DNA from: Cryptomeria japonica
Taxonomy: Eukaryota > Streptophyta > Pinopsida > Cupressales > Cupressaceae
Direction of reading: 5' to 3'
NCBI RefSeq assembly: GCF_030272615.1
Contig: NC_081414.1
Coordinates: forward strand, 305,495,164 to 305,559,163
DNA length: 64,000 nt
The notes under the pieces were generated by a model. It did no database searches, had not been told where the DNA came from, and was given only the letters and a program-made list of their open reading frames with translations. Below are positions 36,490 to 49,945 of the stretch, one piece after another (within the stretch, counting starts at the first letter, position 1; each line of letters starts with the position of its first letter). The position numbers were made by a program, and so were the translations under genes.

Positions 36490-36695
36490 CCACTATGACT
36501 ACCCACAGTGGTGGTCAATGTCGTCCACTGTGTGTACACACAGTGGCGGCCGGTGCCGTCCACTGTGTGTAAGTACAGTGGCGGCCCAGGCCGTCCACTA
36601 TGTCTACACACAATGGCAACACCTCTCATGTTGTCCACTGTGTGTAAACACAGTGGTCCGGCCCCTGTGTCGTCCACTGTGTTAACACATAGTGG
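36490..36695. repeat. Array of six 22-nt palindromes
   Basis: Palindromes start at 36490, 36525, 36560, 36595, 36635 and 36674, so the period is 35, 35, 35, 40 and 39 bp. The unit is CCACTGTGTGT followed by its reverse complement; the copy at 36525-36546 is perfect. Spacers are GC-rich (GGCC, CGTC), unlike the AT-rich surroundings. Five copies occupy the same place in the other LTR (45783-45952). Confidence 0.9.
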
Positions 36696-36759
36696 TTTGG
36701 CCCTGGGGAAGGTACTCTCCCCTCTTTTTTTTTTGCTTATTATTTTTTTCCTTTTGTTT

Positions 36760-36874
<115 letters not shown>

Positions 36875-39686
36875 CAGATTTAAACATATTTTAATGTTTA
36901 TATTTATGTACATTTCTAAATATATGTATATATATTTTCCTTTCTGAAAGGATATATTTAACATAAATAGATTAACTTATACCCTCATTGTTTAAGACTA
37001 AATCTGCATATATTTTTCTTTTTTTTCAAACAGCAATACATTTTATGGTAGTGAAGGGTAGTAGCAAGCTAAAAAAAAAACTTTAAATAGTTTTATTATT
37101 ATTAATTTTGTTTATAGATTAATTTTCTGCAATGTATAAACAGGAATAAAAATGACAGTAATAAATATGACTGTAGGAGCATTTTTAACTTCACTTAGAT
37201 ATCTATAGGGAAAGTAAATTTCAATGGTTCTACTTTAGCTTTCTTATTTTTTTGTTCTAAGTAAAATAAAATGATAGTAAACAAGACATTTAAATATTAC
37301 AGGAAAATACTTAAAACATTTTCATTTCTTTTTCTGCATCCTCTTTTTTTATATATATAAATTGCAGAGATAAATAACAACATATTTTAGTTTAAGACAG
37401 AATTAAATAAGAATAACAACAACATAATACATTACAGAATTTAAATAAAAATGCTTTTCTTTTATGAATGTTTAAACACAAGTTGATAACTTTTACAAAT
37501 GGGTAAAATACCCAATTAGTCTCTCATTCCTAATGAATGAGGACTTAACTAAATAACACATATTTCTTTCAAAATAATTACAACAAATGCATTCTTATTT
37601 CTTTCTGCAACTAAAAACAAATCATCATCATCCTAGCTTTCTTTTTTTTTCCCTCTTTCCAAGCAATCTGCATACAAAACATAAGGCTGTGACCATGGGG
37701 TGATCACCTCCTGGCCTAGGCTTACTAGAAGCCACCCCCGAGATTGGAGAACCAAGTCCTACACAAGTTACACTCAAGCAAACACAAACAAGCAAGGGGA
37801 TAAACACAACAAACACATTCCCATCCCAAGCTGAAACTTCATCACGTAATGTGATGTTTTACAAGGGTGGAAGTGGACCAAGTACCTTTGAGGAGATCTG
37901 CTAGATAGTAACTCACAACCAAATCATGGCATCCAATAACACAACAAAATTTATCTTAACCCCCATATCCTTATGACCCCCAAAGGCATACATGCCATTT
38001 TTTCTCCCCTTATGACCCCCGAATGCATAAACAAAACTATGTAGCAAGGGTCATATGGACAAACCCTTGAGATCACTCTCATGATGAGAGCCTCTCACTC
38101 TAAGGCTGTCAAACTCCTTCCACCCCCAAGACCATTTTTCCCTCCCAAGGGTAAGATGGCCTTGGATACTCCCAAAACATAATAGAAAGCATAACAAAAG
38201 AAAAGGGAAAAGAACCACATAAAAACTTTCACAATGAAATACCAAGAAAGGTACAATATTTACATTCAAACATCTCTACAAATAGATTTCAAATAAACAA
38301 GTAGAAAAACACCAACCTTGAATCTACCAAGGGGTTTTCTAGGGATAGCTTGGAGAAGAGCAGCCCAATCCACAAAACTTTTCTGCAACACTTAGCCAAA
38401 TTTCCTATTCTCAAACTGGTTTTTCCTCCAAAAATTGTCCAAAATTTCCAAAGATGGAGAGTGGGTGATTAGCTCACTAAGGCTCAATCTCTATCCTAAG
38501 AAGGCTTCTCTCACTCCTTCCAACCTCTTGGATAGAATGAGAGACTCCCATTGGTTGGTCTTCCCTAGGTATTACACACTCCCTAACCAAGGCACCTCAA
38601 GAATAGGAATGAAATGGGGAAAAAGAATTACACCTACCAAGAAGGTTATCTAACCAAGGATGGCACTCCTAAAGATGAAATTCGACCATCTAGGAAAACC
38701 CAATTTTTTGGGTGGTTAAACAAGCCCTAGGGGAAAGACACATGGCCAAATTTGGCCCTCACCCATAGGTACCCCATGAGGCCCAATGAAAATGCCCCAA
38801 AACTGACTCTAGGAGTTGATTTAATACTTTGAAAGTCCACCTAAAGTTAACCTACGGGTCAACTCTGAGTTGACCCTCCTTATGGCTCACTATCCTAGAT
38901 TTCTTGGAACCTTCAAGGATAATTAGGAAATATAACAATTAAACAAAAAGTAAATCTCTCAAAAAGGTGACATGACAATTGCCAACACAACATACAACAT
39001 ATGTGTCAAGTGACACTACAAAATAATTCCACATCACAATTATACACATGGCAATTGTCCCTTGAATGATTTAAACAATTTAATAAATATAATTTACACT
39101 CATGCAAACATTTTACGTTTACGAATAAAATACGATACATACGGGGTGTTGTCTCTCCAAATAGACAACCCTTGGTTTTACGAACGTACATAGGCCTAGG
39201 CTTGATTCTTCATAATATTTCCATGGTCACATGGATAATTTCCTGCGCATCTCAATTTAAATATTAGTACTTTCCAATAGCTTCATATAATATTAAACAC
39301 ATAATTAAGAATACAATTCAATCACTCTACATAGAATTGACATTATACAATATAATTTACCACATATCAAGGCAATTCACACAAGCAATTCATCATAATC
39401 CTCCTAATTTAATCCATTCATAAGATATGCAACCATATTTCTAGCATCAGAATAAATTCTTGCAAATCAAATAATGACATACAACACCTAAATGTTACCC
39501 TATTCTAGAGTCATATAAAATTATATATCTATAATGCATAGAAATGAAGCATCATTATATCAATGTTATCCAATTCCTGGGATCATATAGAGTCCTACAT
39601 CCATAATGCAATAAAATAGAGCATCCATAATAGTTCCAACATCAAAATCACTGAAATACTAGGATGGATCAGGGTAGGGCCTCACA

Positions 39687-39698
39687 CCCTTCCCCTCT
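39687..39698 (-). other. Polypurine tract of gypsy chromovirus
   Basis: The minus strand reads AGAGGGGAAGGG directly before the 3' LTR start TGTGAGGCCC. Confidence 0.85.
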
Positions 39699-40200
39699 AG
39701 GCATGAATGTCCTCCTGGAGTTCATAAAAAAGATGAGGATACTGTGATCTCATACGTGCTGCATCCTCCTATGAAGCTGTAACCTCATCATAGAAATTCC
39801 ATTGGACCCTAACTTGGTCTAGCTCTCGACCTCAAAGGGCCAACATCTGGCAAGCCAAAATGCGAATGGTCTCCAAAGCTAGCTGCCCATCCGACTCCAC
39901 CTGCAAGGCATCCCACTCTAAAATATGAGACTCATCATAGATATACTTCCTCAAAACTGATACATGAAACACATCGTGGATGCGTGATAGGCTAGGTGGC
40001 AAAGCTAGGTGATAAGCAACTCGTCGTATCCTCTCAAGGATCTCAAAAGGTTTGACAAAGCAAGGTGCGAGCTTAGAACCCTTTCCATAATGGATTGAAC
40101 CCTTATGCGGTCACACTCTCAGGAAAAATTTGTCCCCAACCATGTAACTCTGGTCTATCCTCTTTGCATCTGCATTTTTCTTTTGCATATCCTATGCCTC
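39699..40200 (-). pseudogene. Gypsy integrase C terminus and chromodomain-like tail
   Basis: The frame shows YMVGDKFFLRV, KGSIHYGKGSKLAPCFVKPFEIL, HDVFHVSVLRKYIYDESH and then VRVQWNFYDEVTAS, a stop, EDAARMRSQYPHLF. The last block has the shape of a chromodomain (VQW ... ATWED ... YPHLF), which in chromoviruses steers integration to particular chromatin. The Trp before EDA is a stop here, and other stops occur upstream near 40110 and 40200. Confidence 0.75.
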
Positions 40201-41010
40201 TCTAAGGTGCTGTCTAACCAAAAGTACCTACTTCTCCATATCATGAAATATCTCAGGACCTATGGCCACTCTATCCTCGATATGATCCCAACTCAAAGGT
40301 TTCCTGCAAGGTCTGCCATACAAAGCCTAAAAAGGTGGCATCCCCAAAGAAGTGTGACTCCCATTATTATAGGCAACCTCTACTAAATGAAGGTACTCCT
40401 CCCATCTGGTCTGATGATCCATGACATACATGTGGATCATATCCTCTAACATCTGGTTAACCCACTCTATCTATCCATCCATTTCTGAATGATAGGCTAT
40501 GCTGAAGTTGAGCTTGGTGCCCATTGTTACCTGTAATGCCTTACAAAAGGAAGAAGTGAAGAGGGAATCCCTGTCAGAAATAATCTTGTGTGGAACACCA
40601 TGAAGCCTGACAATGTCTCGCAAGAACACCTGTGCCACTGCTGGTGTTGTGAATGTAGTCCAGACTGGTGAGAAGTGGGCCACTTTGGTCAACTTGTCAA
40701 CTGTTACCAACATAGCATCATGGCAATGGGATGACATGGGAAGACCAATGATGAAATCCATGGATATAGTATCCCACTTCCACTTTGATATAGCATGAGA
40801 CTGGAGAAACCTACTTGGATGGCGATGCTCCACCTTGACTCTCTAACACTCAAGGCATCGGGCTACTAACTCAGCAATAAGTTGCCGCATACCTGGCCAA
40901 TGATATAACCGCCTCAAGTCTGCATGCATCTTCTTAACCCCGGGATGCGCTGCATAAGGAGCTCTGTGAGCCTTCATGATAATGAACTCTCACAATCCCC
41001 TGGGAGATGG
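40200..41010 (-). pseudogene. Gypsy integrase
   Basis: The zinc-binding part reads AHPGVKKMHADLRRLYHWPGM and then ARCLEC (H-H-C-C pattern). The core has WDTISMDFIIGLP (first Asp), PHKIISDRDSLFTS (second Asp) and the third block with a stop followed by IEWVNQ, where the Glu is retained at about 40469. The longest open piece is 40833-40471. Stops after LEC, near 40845, and around DG (40475) break it. Its role would be inserting element cDNA in the chromosome. Confidence 0.88.
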
Positions 41011-41139
41011 TACACAGATGTGCCCTCTATGGCGTAATAGTCCATCAGACTCTAAAGAGTAATCCACATACTTCCCTTGCAAGATCTCCTAAGATCAGAT
41101 CCTCTAACAAACCTCTAGATACCATCCATCCTCCGGCAA

Positions 41140-41568
41140 TCACTGCAATATGCGGTCTCTCAAATCTATGCTCATAGATAGGGAGTACACCTCATGTCGT
41201 CTCCTACTCAAGGCATCTGCAACTATGTTCTCTTTTCCCTTGATGTAGTTGACATCAAAATCATACTCACATAGGAACTCCATCCATCTCCTCTGACGGG
41301 CATTAAGATTAGGCTGGGTGAAGATGTATTGCAACCTCTAATGGTCTGAATGAAGCTCGAAGTGATGACCCAAAAGGAAGTGTCTCCACCTCACATGTGC
41401 ATGTACTACTACTGCAAGCTCTAGGTCATGCGTAGGGTAGTTAAGCTCGTGAGTCTTAAGTTTCCTAGACTTGTATGCTATAACTCTACCCTCCTGCATA
41501 AGGACTGCTCCTAATTCATCCAAGGAAGCATCTGTGCATACTATGAAATCAACCATGGGGTTTGGCAC
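41140..41568 (-). pseudogene. Gypsy RNase H
   Basis: Two open segments give [52 protein letters not shown], a stop, then LNARQRRWMEFLCEYDFDVN and GKENIVADALSRR. These are the RNase H blocks of gypsy elements, ending with the typical DALSRR. One stop (about 41338) and a frameshift from the reverse transcriptase (about 41580) inactivate it. Confidence 0.88.
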
Positions 41569-41584
41569 AATAAGAATAGGTGCA

Positions 41585-42595
41585 CTAGTGAGTGCCCTTT
41601 TTCAGATCCTGAAAATCCCTCTCACACCTCTTTGTCCACTCAAATTTCTTCCCCTTTTGCTGGAGGGATGTGATGGGGTGTGCAACTCTAGAAAATCCCT
41701 CAACAAAGTGTCTGTAGTACCCTACTAGACCCATGAAGCTCCTGACCTCTGTCACACTGGTTGGTGCTAGCCAATCCATAATAGCTCTGATCTTTGATGG
41801 GTCAACTGAGATCCCATCATCGGATATAACATCCACAAGGTACTTGACCTCTAATCTAAAGAAAGCACACTTTGATAAACTGTTGTGCAACTAATTGTCC
41901 CTCAAACACTACAAAACCCACCTCAAATGCTCCTCATGCTCCTTCTCATTCCAAGAATATATCAATATGTCATTGAGGAACACAATCACAAATCTATCAA
42001 GGAAAGTGCGGAATACCCCATTCATGAGACTCATGAATACAACTAGAGCATTTGTAAGACTGAATGGGACCACAGTGAACTCATAGTGGTCATATCTGGT
42101 GTGAAACATGGTCTTGTGGATATCACTCTCCATAGTCCTCAACTAATGATACCTTGACTTCAGATCTATTTTGAAAAACACTTTAGCACCCTGAAGCTAA
42201 TCAAACAAATCATCGATCCTTGGCAAGGGATAGTGGTTCTTGATGGTTACTTTATTTAGTTGCTTGTAATCCATGCATAACCGAAGGGACCCGTCCTTCT
42301 TCTTCACGAAGATGACTGGTGTGCCCCAAGGGGAGACACTAGGATGGATGTGACCCTTCTCTAAGAGTTCCTCTAGCCGCATCTTGAGCTCATGAGTGGT
42401 CATCCTATAGGGTGCTCTTGAAACTGGCTGAGCTCTTGGTACCAGATCTATGTGGAAGTCAATCTCTCTGCCTGGTGGCATACTAGGTAGCCCAACTAGA
42501 AACATATTTGCAAACTCCTCAAGCATGGGATGATCATCTAGGGAAGGCTCCCTCTCATTTTCTTCCTCTCTATCATTGATGGTGATAGCAAACAA
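41585..42595 (-). pseudogene. Gypsy reverse transcriptase
   Basis: The order of motifs is [53 protein letters not shown], a stop, FFKIDLKSRYH, a stop, then [24 protein letters not shown] and VRSFMGLVGYYRHFV. The catalytic YxDD-type motif reads FLND: the first Asp is Asn (GAT to AAT near 41972). Further stops lie near 41900 and 42143-42196. The enzyme would copy RNA to DNA in virus-like particles; this copy cannot. Confidence 0.9.
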
Positions 42596-42661
42596 CTGGC
42601 ATCCCTTTCACATGCTCCGCTTAAGCTACATAGTGGAAATCATACGAAGAGACATGGGCCT

Positions 42662-43015
42662 CTAAATCCCAGTGATTACTATGGGAGCACCATGATCATC
42701 CTCACACTCGATCTTTTTCAGGCGACAATCTATCTTGGCTCTGTGGGCATAAAGCCAATCCATGCCAAGTACGATGCCATAAGATCCAAGTGGTGTAACT
42801 CTAAGGTCTACTATGGTGGTGGTATTACCAATCTGGAGCGGACATCCCCTAACCTTTGAATCCACTGACATTCTAGCCCCTAAAGCTAACTCCACTTCCC
42901 AGCTGACACCTTGCCTAACTACCACTAGCCTGCAATGCTCCACAAACAATGCAGATATAGAGGAGTCAGTCACTCCAGAGTCAAATAATATAGAAATACC
43001 GATACCTTTGATCAT
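42662..43015 (-). pseudogene. Gypsy aspartic protease
   Basis: A 117-codon frame contains ILFDSGVTDSSIS, where the Asp-Ser-Gly active site is intact, and VTPLGSYGIVLGMDWLYAH. It is separated from gag and reverse transcriptase by short stop-containing linkers. The same region, more decayed, is found at 15870-16300. Confidence 0.88.
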
Positions 43016-43119
43016 ACCTGCAGCCTCAATAACTGTGGCCTGGTGCTCTGCCTAACGGTTGTCAACCAATGTGAAAACCCTATGGGACTTGCCCATATCT
43101 CCAACTATAGGCTCTGATG

Positions 43120-44455
43120 CTACCATCCTCTGATTACCTGCCATTTGACCCTGCGGACACTCTCTCGCCATGTGCCCCATGGCTCCACATGTGAAACAAG
43201 CACTGCATGCCTGAAACTATGTGCCTTGAGGCCTAGAGAAAGGCTACCCACCTCTCTTGGTTGAACCACTATACCCACCCCTGGAGGACTGTTGAGTCCG
43301 TGCCAGAGGTGTGTATGTACCCTGTGCTCTCTGGTCATGCTTAGGACCCTATGAATGGCATTTCTTGGGCTTGGAGCCCTGCTGTTCCTGAGGGGGCCTT
43401 TGCCTCTGACTCTATTGTGACTGCTATGGAGGAGGGGGTCTATAGGACCCCGATGCATTTCTGTGGTTGCCTTTCCAATGGGGTTTCTGAAACCCAAAAG
43501 ACTAGGGTGTCGGGTTTCAGTTCTAAAATTGATCCCTCGTGTCTTATGGCCTAACCTAAATCTCCTCGGCTATCAAGGCCTTCTCCATGACAACCTGAAG
43601 GCTCCCTGGATAGGCCATCCTCACCGGTCCTGCTATCCTGACATTAAGCCCCTTGATAAAATGGTTGACGAGAAGCTTTTCGTCCTTCAGGTAGTCTACA
43701 TAAGGTAGGAGCTCAATGAACTTGCTCTCGTACTGGGTCACTGAGAGATCCTTTTGTTGGAGGTCGTGGAACTCATCTATCCTACGCTGCCTGAAGTGCT
43801 TTGACAGGTATCTCTCCCTAAACCTCTCTATGAAGATCTCCCATGTGAGGGTGTTTGCAGCTAGACCACACTTCTATTCCTCCTGTCTCCACCATGTGGA
43901 GGCCGTCACTCTCAAAAGGTGGATTGCAACTCATGCCTTTAGATTGCTTTCGTAAGAATGCAATGTGAAGCACTGATCTAGGCTCAAAAGCCAAGCATCG
44001 GCTTCTACCCTGTCGGTAGATCCCCCAAAAGATGGTGGCTAGAGGCACAAAACCTCTCTGATTAGATCCCCTGGTTCTCGATGTGTCCTCTCAATATAAA
44101 CAGGTGCGACTATTGGAGGTGGTCCAAGCAGATGAACAAACTTAGGCTCATGCTCAGCTTGGCCCTCTAAGGAATTAGGAGGTGGACTCCTACTCCGTTC
44201 CCTATCTACTGATCTAAGGCTCCCTGAGTTCTAGTTTTCTGCATGACGGTCTACTGCTGGAAGCCTATCTTGCACTATCCCAATCAAGTTTTGAAGCGCT
44301 AATAAGATGTCTCAGTTTGGGTCAACTGGTGGTTTGGGAGGGGCCTCTAGGTTCCCTTCTAGAACCGATTCCTCCCTATCAACATCTTCATGTGCCATAC
44401 GCGTATGCCTAGGACCCCTTCTGCGCTTGCGAGCTTGTCGCGTAGTCGAAGGCAT
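43120..44455 (-). pseudogene. Gypsy gag
   Basis: Gag starts at the ATG at 44455 with PSTTRQARKRRRGPRHTR, about 110 bases from the primer site. The capsid-like part has ADAWLLSLDQCFTLHSYES, VTASTWWRQEE and LTWEIFIERFRERYLSKHF, and QYESKFIELLPYV near 43730. One zinc knuckle, CFTCGAMGHMAREC, lies at about 43196-43155 (CX2CX4HX4C). Stops occur near 44310, 44230, 44035, 43940, 43870 and 43555, and the frame shifts near 43500. Gag would assemble the particle and bind RNA. Confidence 0.87.
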
Positions 44456-44563
44456 CCTTATGAGAAAATAAAATAAAATAAATAAATAATTTTTGGGGAA
44501 AAATTTAATGAATTAAATAATTAAAGCGAAACGTAATGGAGAAAGGTTCCTAGTGTTGGAAAC

Positions 44564-44581
44564 CTTGCTTTGATACCAAAA
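44564..44581 (-). other. Primer binding site of gypsy chromovirus
   Basis: The minus strand reads TTTGGTATCAAAGCAAGG directly after the 5' LTR, complementary to initiator tRNA-Met. Confidence 0.88.
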
Positions 44582-45186
44582 TGTCGTGCCCAAACTTTTG
44601 GGCAAAAAAACAGAACATCAAATTTTTTTGAACCACATAAACTCTCAAAATAGTCTACACTATAAAGAAAACAATTGAATTTTGTCTTAACTAAGATGTA
44701 AGTGGAAATGTTTACTAACATTGGGTTAGCTAACTCACACAAAGGGTGACATTAAAATGAGGGCTAATTATTCCCTAAGAGGGTCCTCTCAATTTAATGA
44801 GTTAACTTAATTAACTTAATTAAATTGCCGCTAATTAAAGTCAACGGAAAATTAATTATCTAAATTGCATTTAAATTATTCCGAGCTAAATGATTAATGA
44901 TGTGGATATCTTAAATCTAAAATTTTATTAATTGAGCGCATGCAAAATTCCTGACTTATTTTTAGCCAATAAGGTTTCAAAATTAATAATGTTATTTGCC
45001 AAATAAATCTAATTTATACTATAGCCAAGTTTAACTTCCCCCTAAATCCTTCAAATTTTGATGATTAAATAATCTGGCCAATATTGGCCTCATAGGTTAA
45101 AAATTCGTTAAATTACATCAATTATGAGATATGAGAACTATATAAAAATTAATAAAATAAAATAAAATTGGTTTTCACTTAACCTC

Positions 45187-45268
<82 letters not shown>

Positions 45269-46118
45269 ATATATACCTATATGTAAAAATATAGCATATA
45301 TATAAACAATTTAGATAAACAAATCTATATTTAAACCTATTTATACATGTATATCCCTTTAATTAAAAGGATCAACTGTGCCCATTAAATTTTATAATGC
45401 AACTTATAAATAACCCTATATTATAAGTTGTAATTTAAAAACTTAATTCAAATTCCCTCCCATTATTATTACATGCAAACCCTAACCCAAATATGAGCTA
45501 GGGTTGCATTTTTATTATACTTTGTTATTTAAATGCTAACCCTAACCCAAAATTGGGTAAGGGTTGCATTTTTTTTTACATCAAATATTCTCCTCTTTCT
45601 TTTCTTTATTTGTTTTTGCCCTAACCCAAAATGGGTTAGGGTTTATTATATTTTATTTTATTTTGAGTGTGCATGTATTGTGTGTGTTGTGTAGGTTTGA
45701 TGGCCATGAGGCGGTGACCGAAATGGGGCAAGGTGGCAGCCGAGTGGAGGAGCGGAGGCACAGTGCGGGGCTCCCCCGGATGCCACTGTGACTACCCATA
45801 GTGGTGGTCGGTGTCGTCCATTGTGTGTAAGCACAATGGCGGCCGAGCAGTCCACTGTGTCTACACATAGTGGTGGCACCTCCCGCACCGTCCACTATGT
45901 GTAAACACAGTGGTCCGGCCCGTGTGTCATCCACTGTGTTAACACACAGTGGTTCGGCCTTGGGGAAGGTACTCTCCCCTCTTTTTTTTTAATTATTATT
46001 ATTTTTCTTTTGTTTAACATATTTAATATATATATATATATAAAATAGATTTAAATATATTTTAATGATTATATTTATGTGCATTTCTAAATATATGTAT
46101 ATATATTTATGTAATTTT

Positions 46119-46156
<38 letters not shown>

Positions 46157-49085
46157 TTATATAATTTTAGATATATATATCTATATATATATATATATAT
46201 ATATAAATTTATATATGCATATCAATCTCTTAAGGTTAGAATCTCTTTTTTTTGTCTCTTTTCCTAAAAAGAAATTTAGACATCATCATGCAGGAATGTT
46301 AAAAATGTACAGGCAGCCCATAGATAGATGTAGTTTTATATATATATTTTCCGTTTTGAAAGGATTTATTTAACATAAATAGATTAACTTATACCCTCAT
46401 TGTTTAAGACTAAATCTGCATATTTTTTTTCAAACAACAATACATTTTATGACAGTGAAGGATAGCAGCAAGCTAAAAAAACAACTTTAAATAGTTTTAT
46501 TATTATTAATTTTGTTTATAGATTAATTTTCTGCAATGTATAAACAGGAATAAAAATGACAGTAATAAATATGACTGTAAGAGCATTTTTAACTTCACTT
46601 AAGATATCTATAGGGAAAGTAAATTTACATGGTTCTACTTTAGCATTCTACTTTTTGTGTTCTGAGTAAAATAAAATGACAGTAAACAACACAGGAAAAT
46701 AATTAAAACATTTTCATTTCTTTTTCTACATCCTCTTTTTTTTTAATATAAATTGCAGAGATAAATAACACCAGATTTCAGTTTAAGACATAATTAAATA
46801 AGAATAACAACAACATAATACATTACAGAATTTAAATAAAAATGTTTTTCTTTTATGAATGTTTGAACACAAGTTGTCAACTTTTATAAATGGGTAAAAT
46901 ACCCAATTAGTCTCTCATTCCTAATGAATGAGGTTTTAACTAAATAACACATTTCTTTCTTTCAAAATAATTACAACAATACATTCTTATTTCTTTCTGC
47001 AACTAAAAGCAAATCAACATCATCCTAGCTTTTTTTCTTTTTTTTCTTTTCCTCTTTCCAAGCAACCTGCATACAAAACATAAGGTTGTGACCATGGGGT
47101 TCTCACCTCCCAACCTAGGCTTACTAGAAGCCACCCTCGAGCTTGGAGAACCAAGTCCTAGATGGGTTACACTCAAACAAACACAAACAAGCAAGGGGAC
47201 AAACACAACAAACACATTCCCAACCCAAGCTGAAACTTCATCATGTAATGTGATGTTTTACAAGGGTGGAAGTAGACCAAGTACCTTTGAGGAGATCTGC
47301 TAGATAGTAACTCACAGCCAGCTAATGGTATCCAATAAAACAACAAAATTCATCTTAACCCCCATATCCTTATGACCCCCAAAAGCATACATGCCATTTT
47401 TTCTCCCCTTATGACCCTGGAATGCATAAACAAAACTATGCAGCAAGGGTCACATGGACAAACCCTAGAGATCACTCTCATGATGAGAGCCTCTCACTCT
47501 AAGGTTGTCAAACTCCTTCCACCCCGAAGACCATTTTTCCCTCCCAAGGGTAAGATGGCCTTGGATACTCCCAAAACACAATAGAAAGCATAACAAAAGA
47601 AAAGGGAAAAGAACCACATACAAACTTTCACAATACAATACCAAGAAAGGTACAATATTTACATTTGAGCATCTCTACAAATAGATTTCAAATAAACAAG
47701 TAAGAAAAACACCAACCTTGAATCTGCCAAGGGGTTTTCTAGGGATAGCTTGGAGAAGAGCAACCCAATCCACAAAACTTTTTGGCAACACTTAGCCAAA
47801 TTTCCAATTCTCAAACTGGTTTTTCCTCCAAAAATTATCCAAAATCTCCATAGATGGAGAGTGGGTGATTAGCTCACTAAGCCTCAATCTCTAGCCTAAG
47901 AAGGCTTCTCTCACTCCTTCCAACCTCTTGGATAGAGTGAGGGACTTCCACTGGTTGGTCTTCCGTAGGTCTTACACACTCCCTAACCAAGGCACCTCAA
48001 GAAGAGGAATGAAATGGGGAAAAGGAATTACACCTACCAAGAAGGTTATCTAACCAAGGATGGCACTCCTAAAGATGAAATTCGACCATCTAGGAAAACC
48101 CAATTTTTTGGGTGGTTAAACAAGCCCTAGGGGAAAGACACATGGCCAAATTTGGCCCTCACCCATAGGTACCCCATGAGGCCCAAAAAAAATGCCCCAA
48201 AACTAACTCTAGGAGTTGATTTAACCCTTTGAAAGTCCACCTAAAGTTAACCTACGGGTCAACTTTGAGTTGACCCATCTTATGGCTCACTATCCTAGAT
48301 TTCTTGGAACCTTCAAGGATAATTAGGAAATATAACAATTAAACAAAAATTAAATCTCTTAAAAAGGTGGCATGACAATTGCCAACACAACATACAACAT
48401 ATGTGTCAAGTGACACTACAAAATAATTCCACATCACAATTATACACATGGCAATTGTCCCTTGAATGATTTAAACAATTTAATAAATACAATTTACACT
48501 CATGCAAATATTTTAAGTTTACAAATAAAATATGATACATACGGGGTGTTGTCTCTCCAAATAGACAACCCCTAGTTTTACGAACGTACATAGGCCTAGG
48601 CTTGATCTCCATAATATTTCCATGGTCATATGGATAATTTCTTGCGCATCTCAATTTAAACATTAGTACTTTCCAATAGCCTCATATAATATTAAACACA
48701 TAATTAAGAATACAATTCAATCACTTTGCATAGAATTGACATTATACAATACAATTTACCACATATCAAGGCAATTCACACAAGCAATTCATCATAATCC
48801 TCTTAGTTTAATCCGTTCATAAGATATGCAACCATATTTCTAGCATCATAATAAAGTCCTGCAAATCAAATAATGACATACAAGACCTCAATATTACCCT
48901 ATTCTAGAGTCATATAAAATTCTATATCTATAATGCATAGAAATGAAGCATCAATATATCAATGTTATCCAATTCTTGGGATAATATGAAGTCCTACATC
49001 CATAATGCAATAAAATAGAGCATCCATAATAGTTCCAACATGATAATCACTGAAATACTAGGATGGGTTGAGGTAGGGCCTCACA
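44582..49085 (-). repeat. 5' LTR of gypsy chromovirus (4504 bp)
   Basis: Colinear with 35156-39686 and with the same TGTCGTGCCC...GGCCTCACA ends. Differences include a deletion of about 115 bp near 45105, one palindrome unit fewer (five, at 45783-45952), a longer tract of ATATAT and TTTAGATAT words at 46027-46210, and scattered substitutions. Three CCCTAACCC/GGGTTAGGG hairpins sit at about 45475-45507, 45535-45567 and 45619-45643. Confidence 0.93.
45783..45952. repeat. Array of five 22-nt palindromes
   Basis: Palindromes start at 45783, 45818, 45852, 45892 and 45931. The last (CCACTGTGTTA and its reverse complement) is perfect. Substitutions in one arm are sometimes matched in the other, for example CCATTGTG with CACAATGG at 45818-45839. 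Confidence 0.9.
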
Positions 49086-49090
49086 GACTT

Positions 49091-49945
49091 CAGATACTCA
49101 TTCCATCCGCTTAGGAAACAATCCAAAACATTGATTAACTCACTAAACATGTATGCATGGACTTTTACACCCTTAAGATCTATCGGTACATCTTTTCCCA
49201 AAGTATTTACTACATCCTGCTATGCCCCAAGCAAAGTGTCCAACTGGGGAGTGATTAGACTCCTCAATTATCCCACTCTTCCTATTTACCACTCCTTTTT
49301 TGTACTCAAGCCCTTGATCTTGTCTATTAGATTCATAATTTGGGCTTCTAAATTGCTAGCAAAAACTAAAAGAGGGGCAAAAGATTTCAAAACCGCCCTA
49401 TCAGCCTCAATTATTTTCAAAAATGTTTGGGATCACATCTCATTAAATTTGTTCAAACTTTTATATTTGTGTCTTTCTCCAATGATACAAAATTTGATTC
49501 AACTTTGGTTAACATACCCTTAAGCTTACAAGAGGGTGTGTCATTGGAATCATGTTTAAGGTTAGGCAAAATTTTCTCCAAAACTATAGTAGCCAGAGAT
49601 ATAATCTCTTTTTCTTCAGATGTGGACTTAAGTAAGTCCTCACTAGCTTTGATTTAAGCAAGGGTGGCTAACTTCAGTGCTTGTATAGGAGACAATATGC
49701 TTAAATCAATCGGTGCATGGGAAAAGTCATCTTCTTCAGCAATAATCTGCTTCCCTTTGTCTGGAATAGTGGCTCTTACCATGATCACCGATGTATCTTC
49801 AACCTTCTCCTCTCCTTTATATTTCTTAGCACTAGCATCAACCTCTTCTCCAACTTCCTCATATACTCCCTTCTCATCTGCAATCTCCTCAGCTACTTCT
49901 TTTAAGTGTACTTCCATAACTAAAGGATCTTGCATAGCTTCACTG
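49091..49945 (-). pseudogene. Outer element ORF2, C-terminal part
   Basis: This is the continuation of the frame interrupted by copia-2: EAMQDPLVMEVHLKEVAEE follows from GDSG at 56570. It is acidic and helical (VYEEVGEEVDASAKK), then IDLSILSPIQALKLATLA, a stop, IKASEDLLKSTSEEKE and LATIVLEKILPNLKHD. Further in, another frame gives FAPLLVFASNLEAQIMNLID and KGVKVHAYMFSELINVLD, up to the gypsy TSD. Stops and frameshifts occur near 49654, 49440 and 49300. I do not recognise the fold. Confidence 0.65.

Noticed and set aside
36490-36695. Palindrome array as a CRISPR array
   Set aside because: Repeats are nearly perfect palindromes with similar short spacers, lie in an LTR and occur twice in a plant retrotransposon; there are no cas genes.
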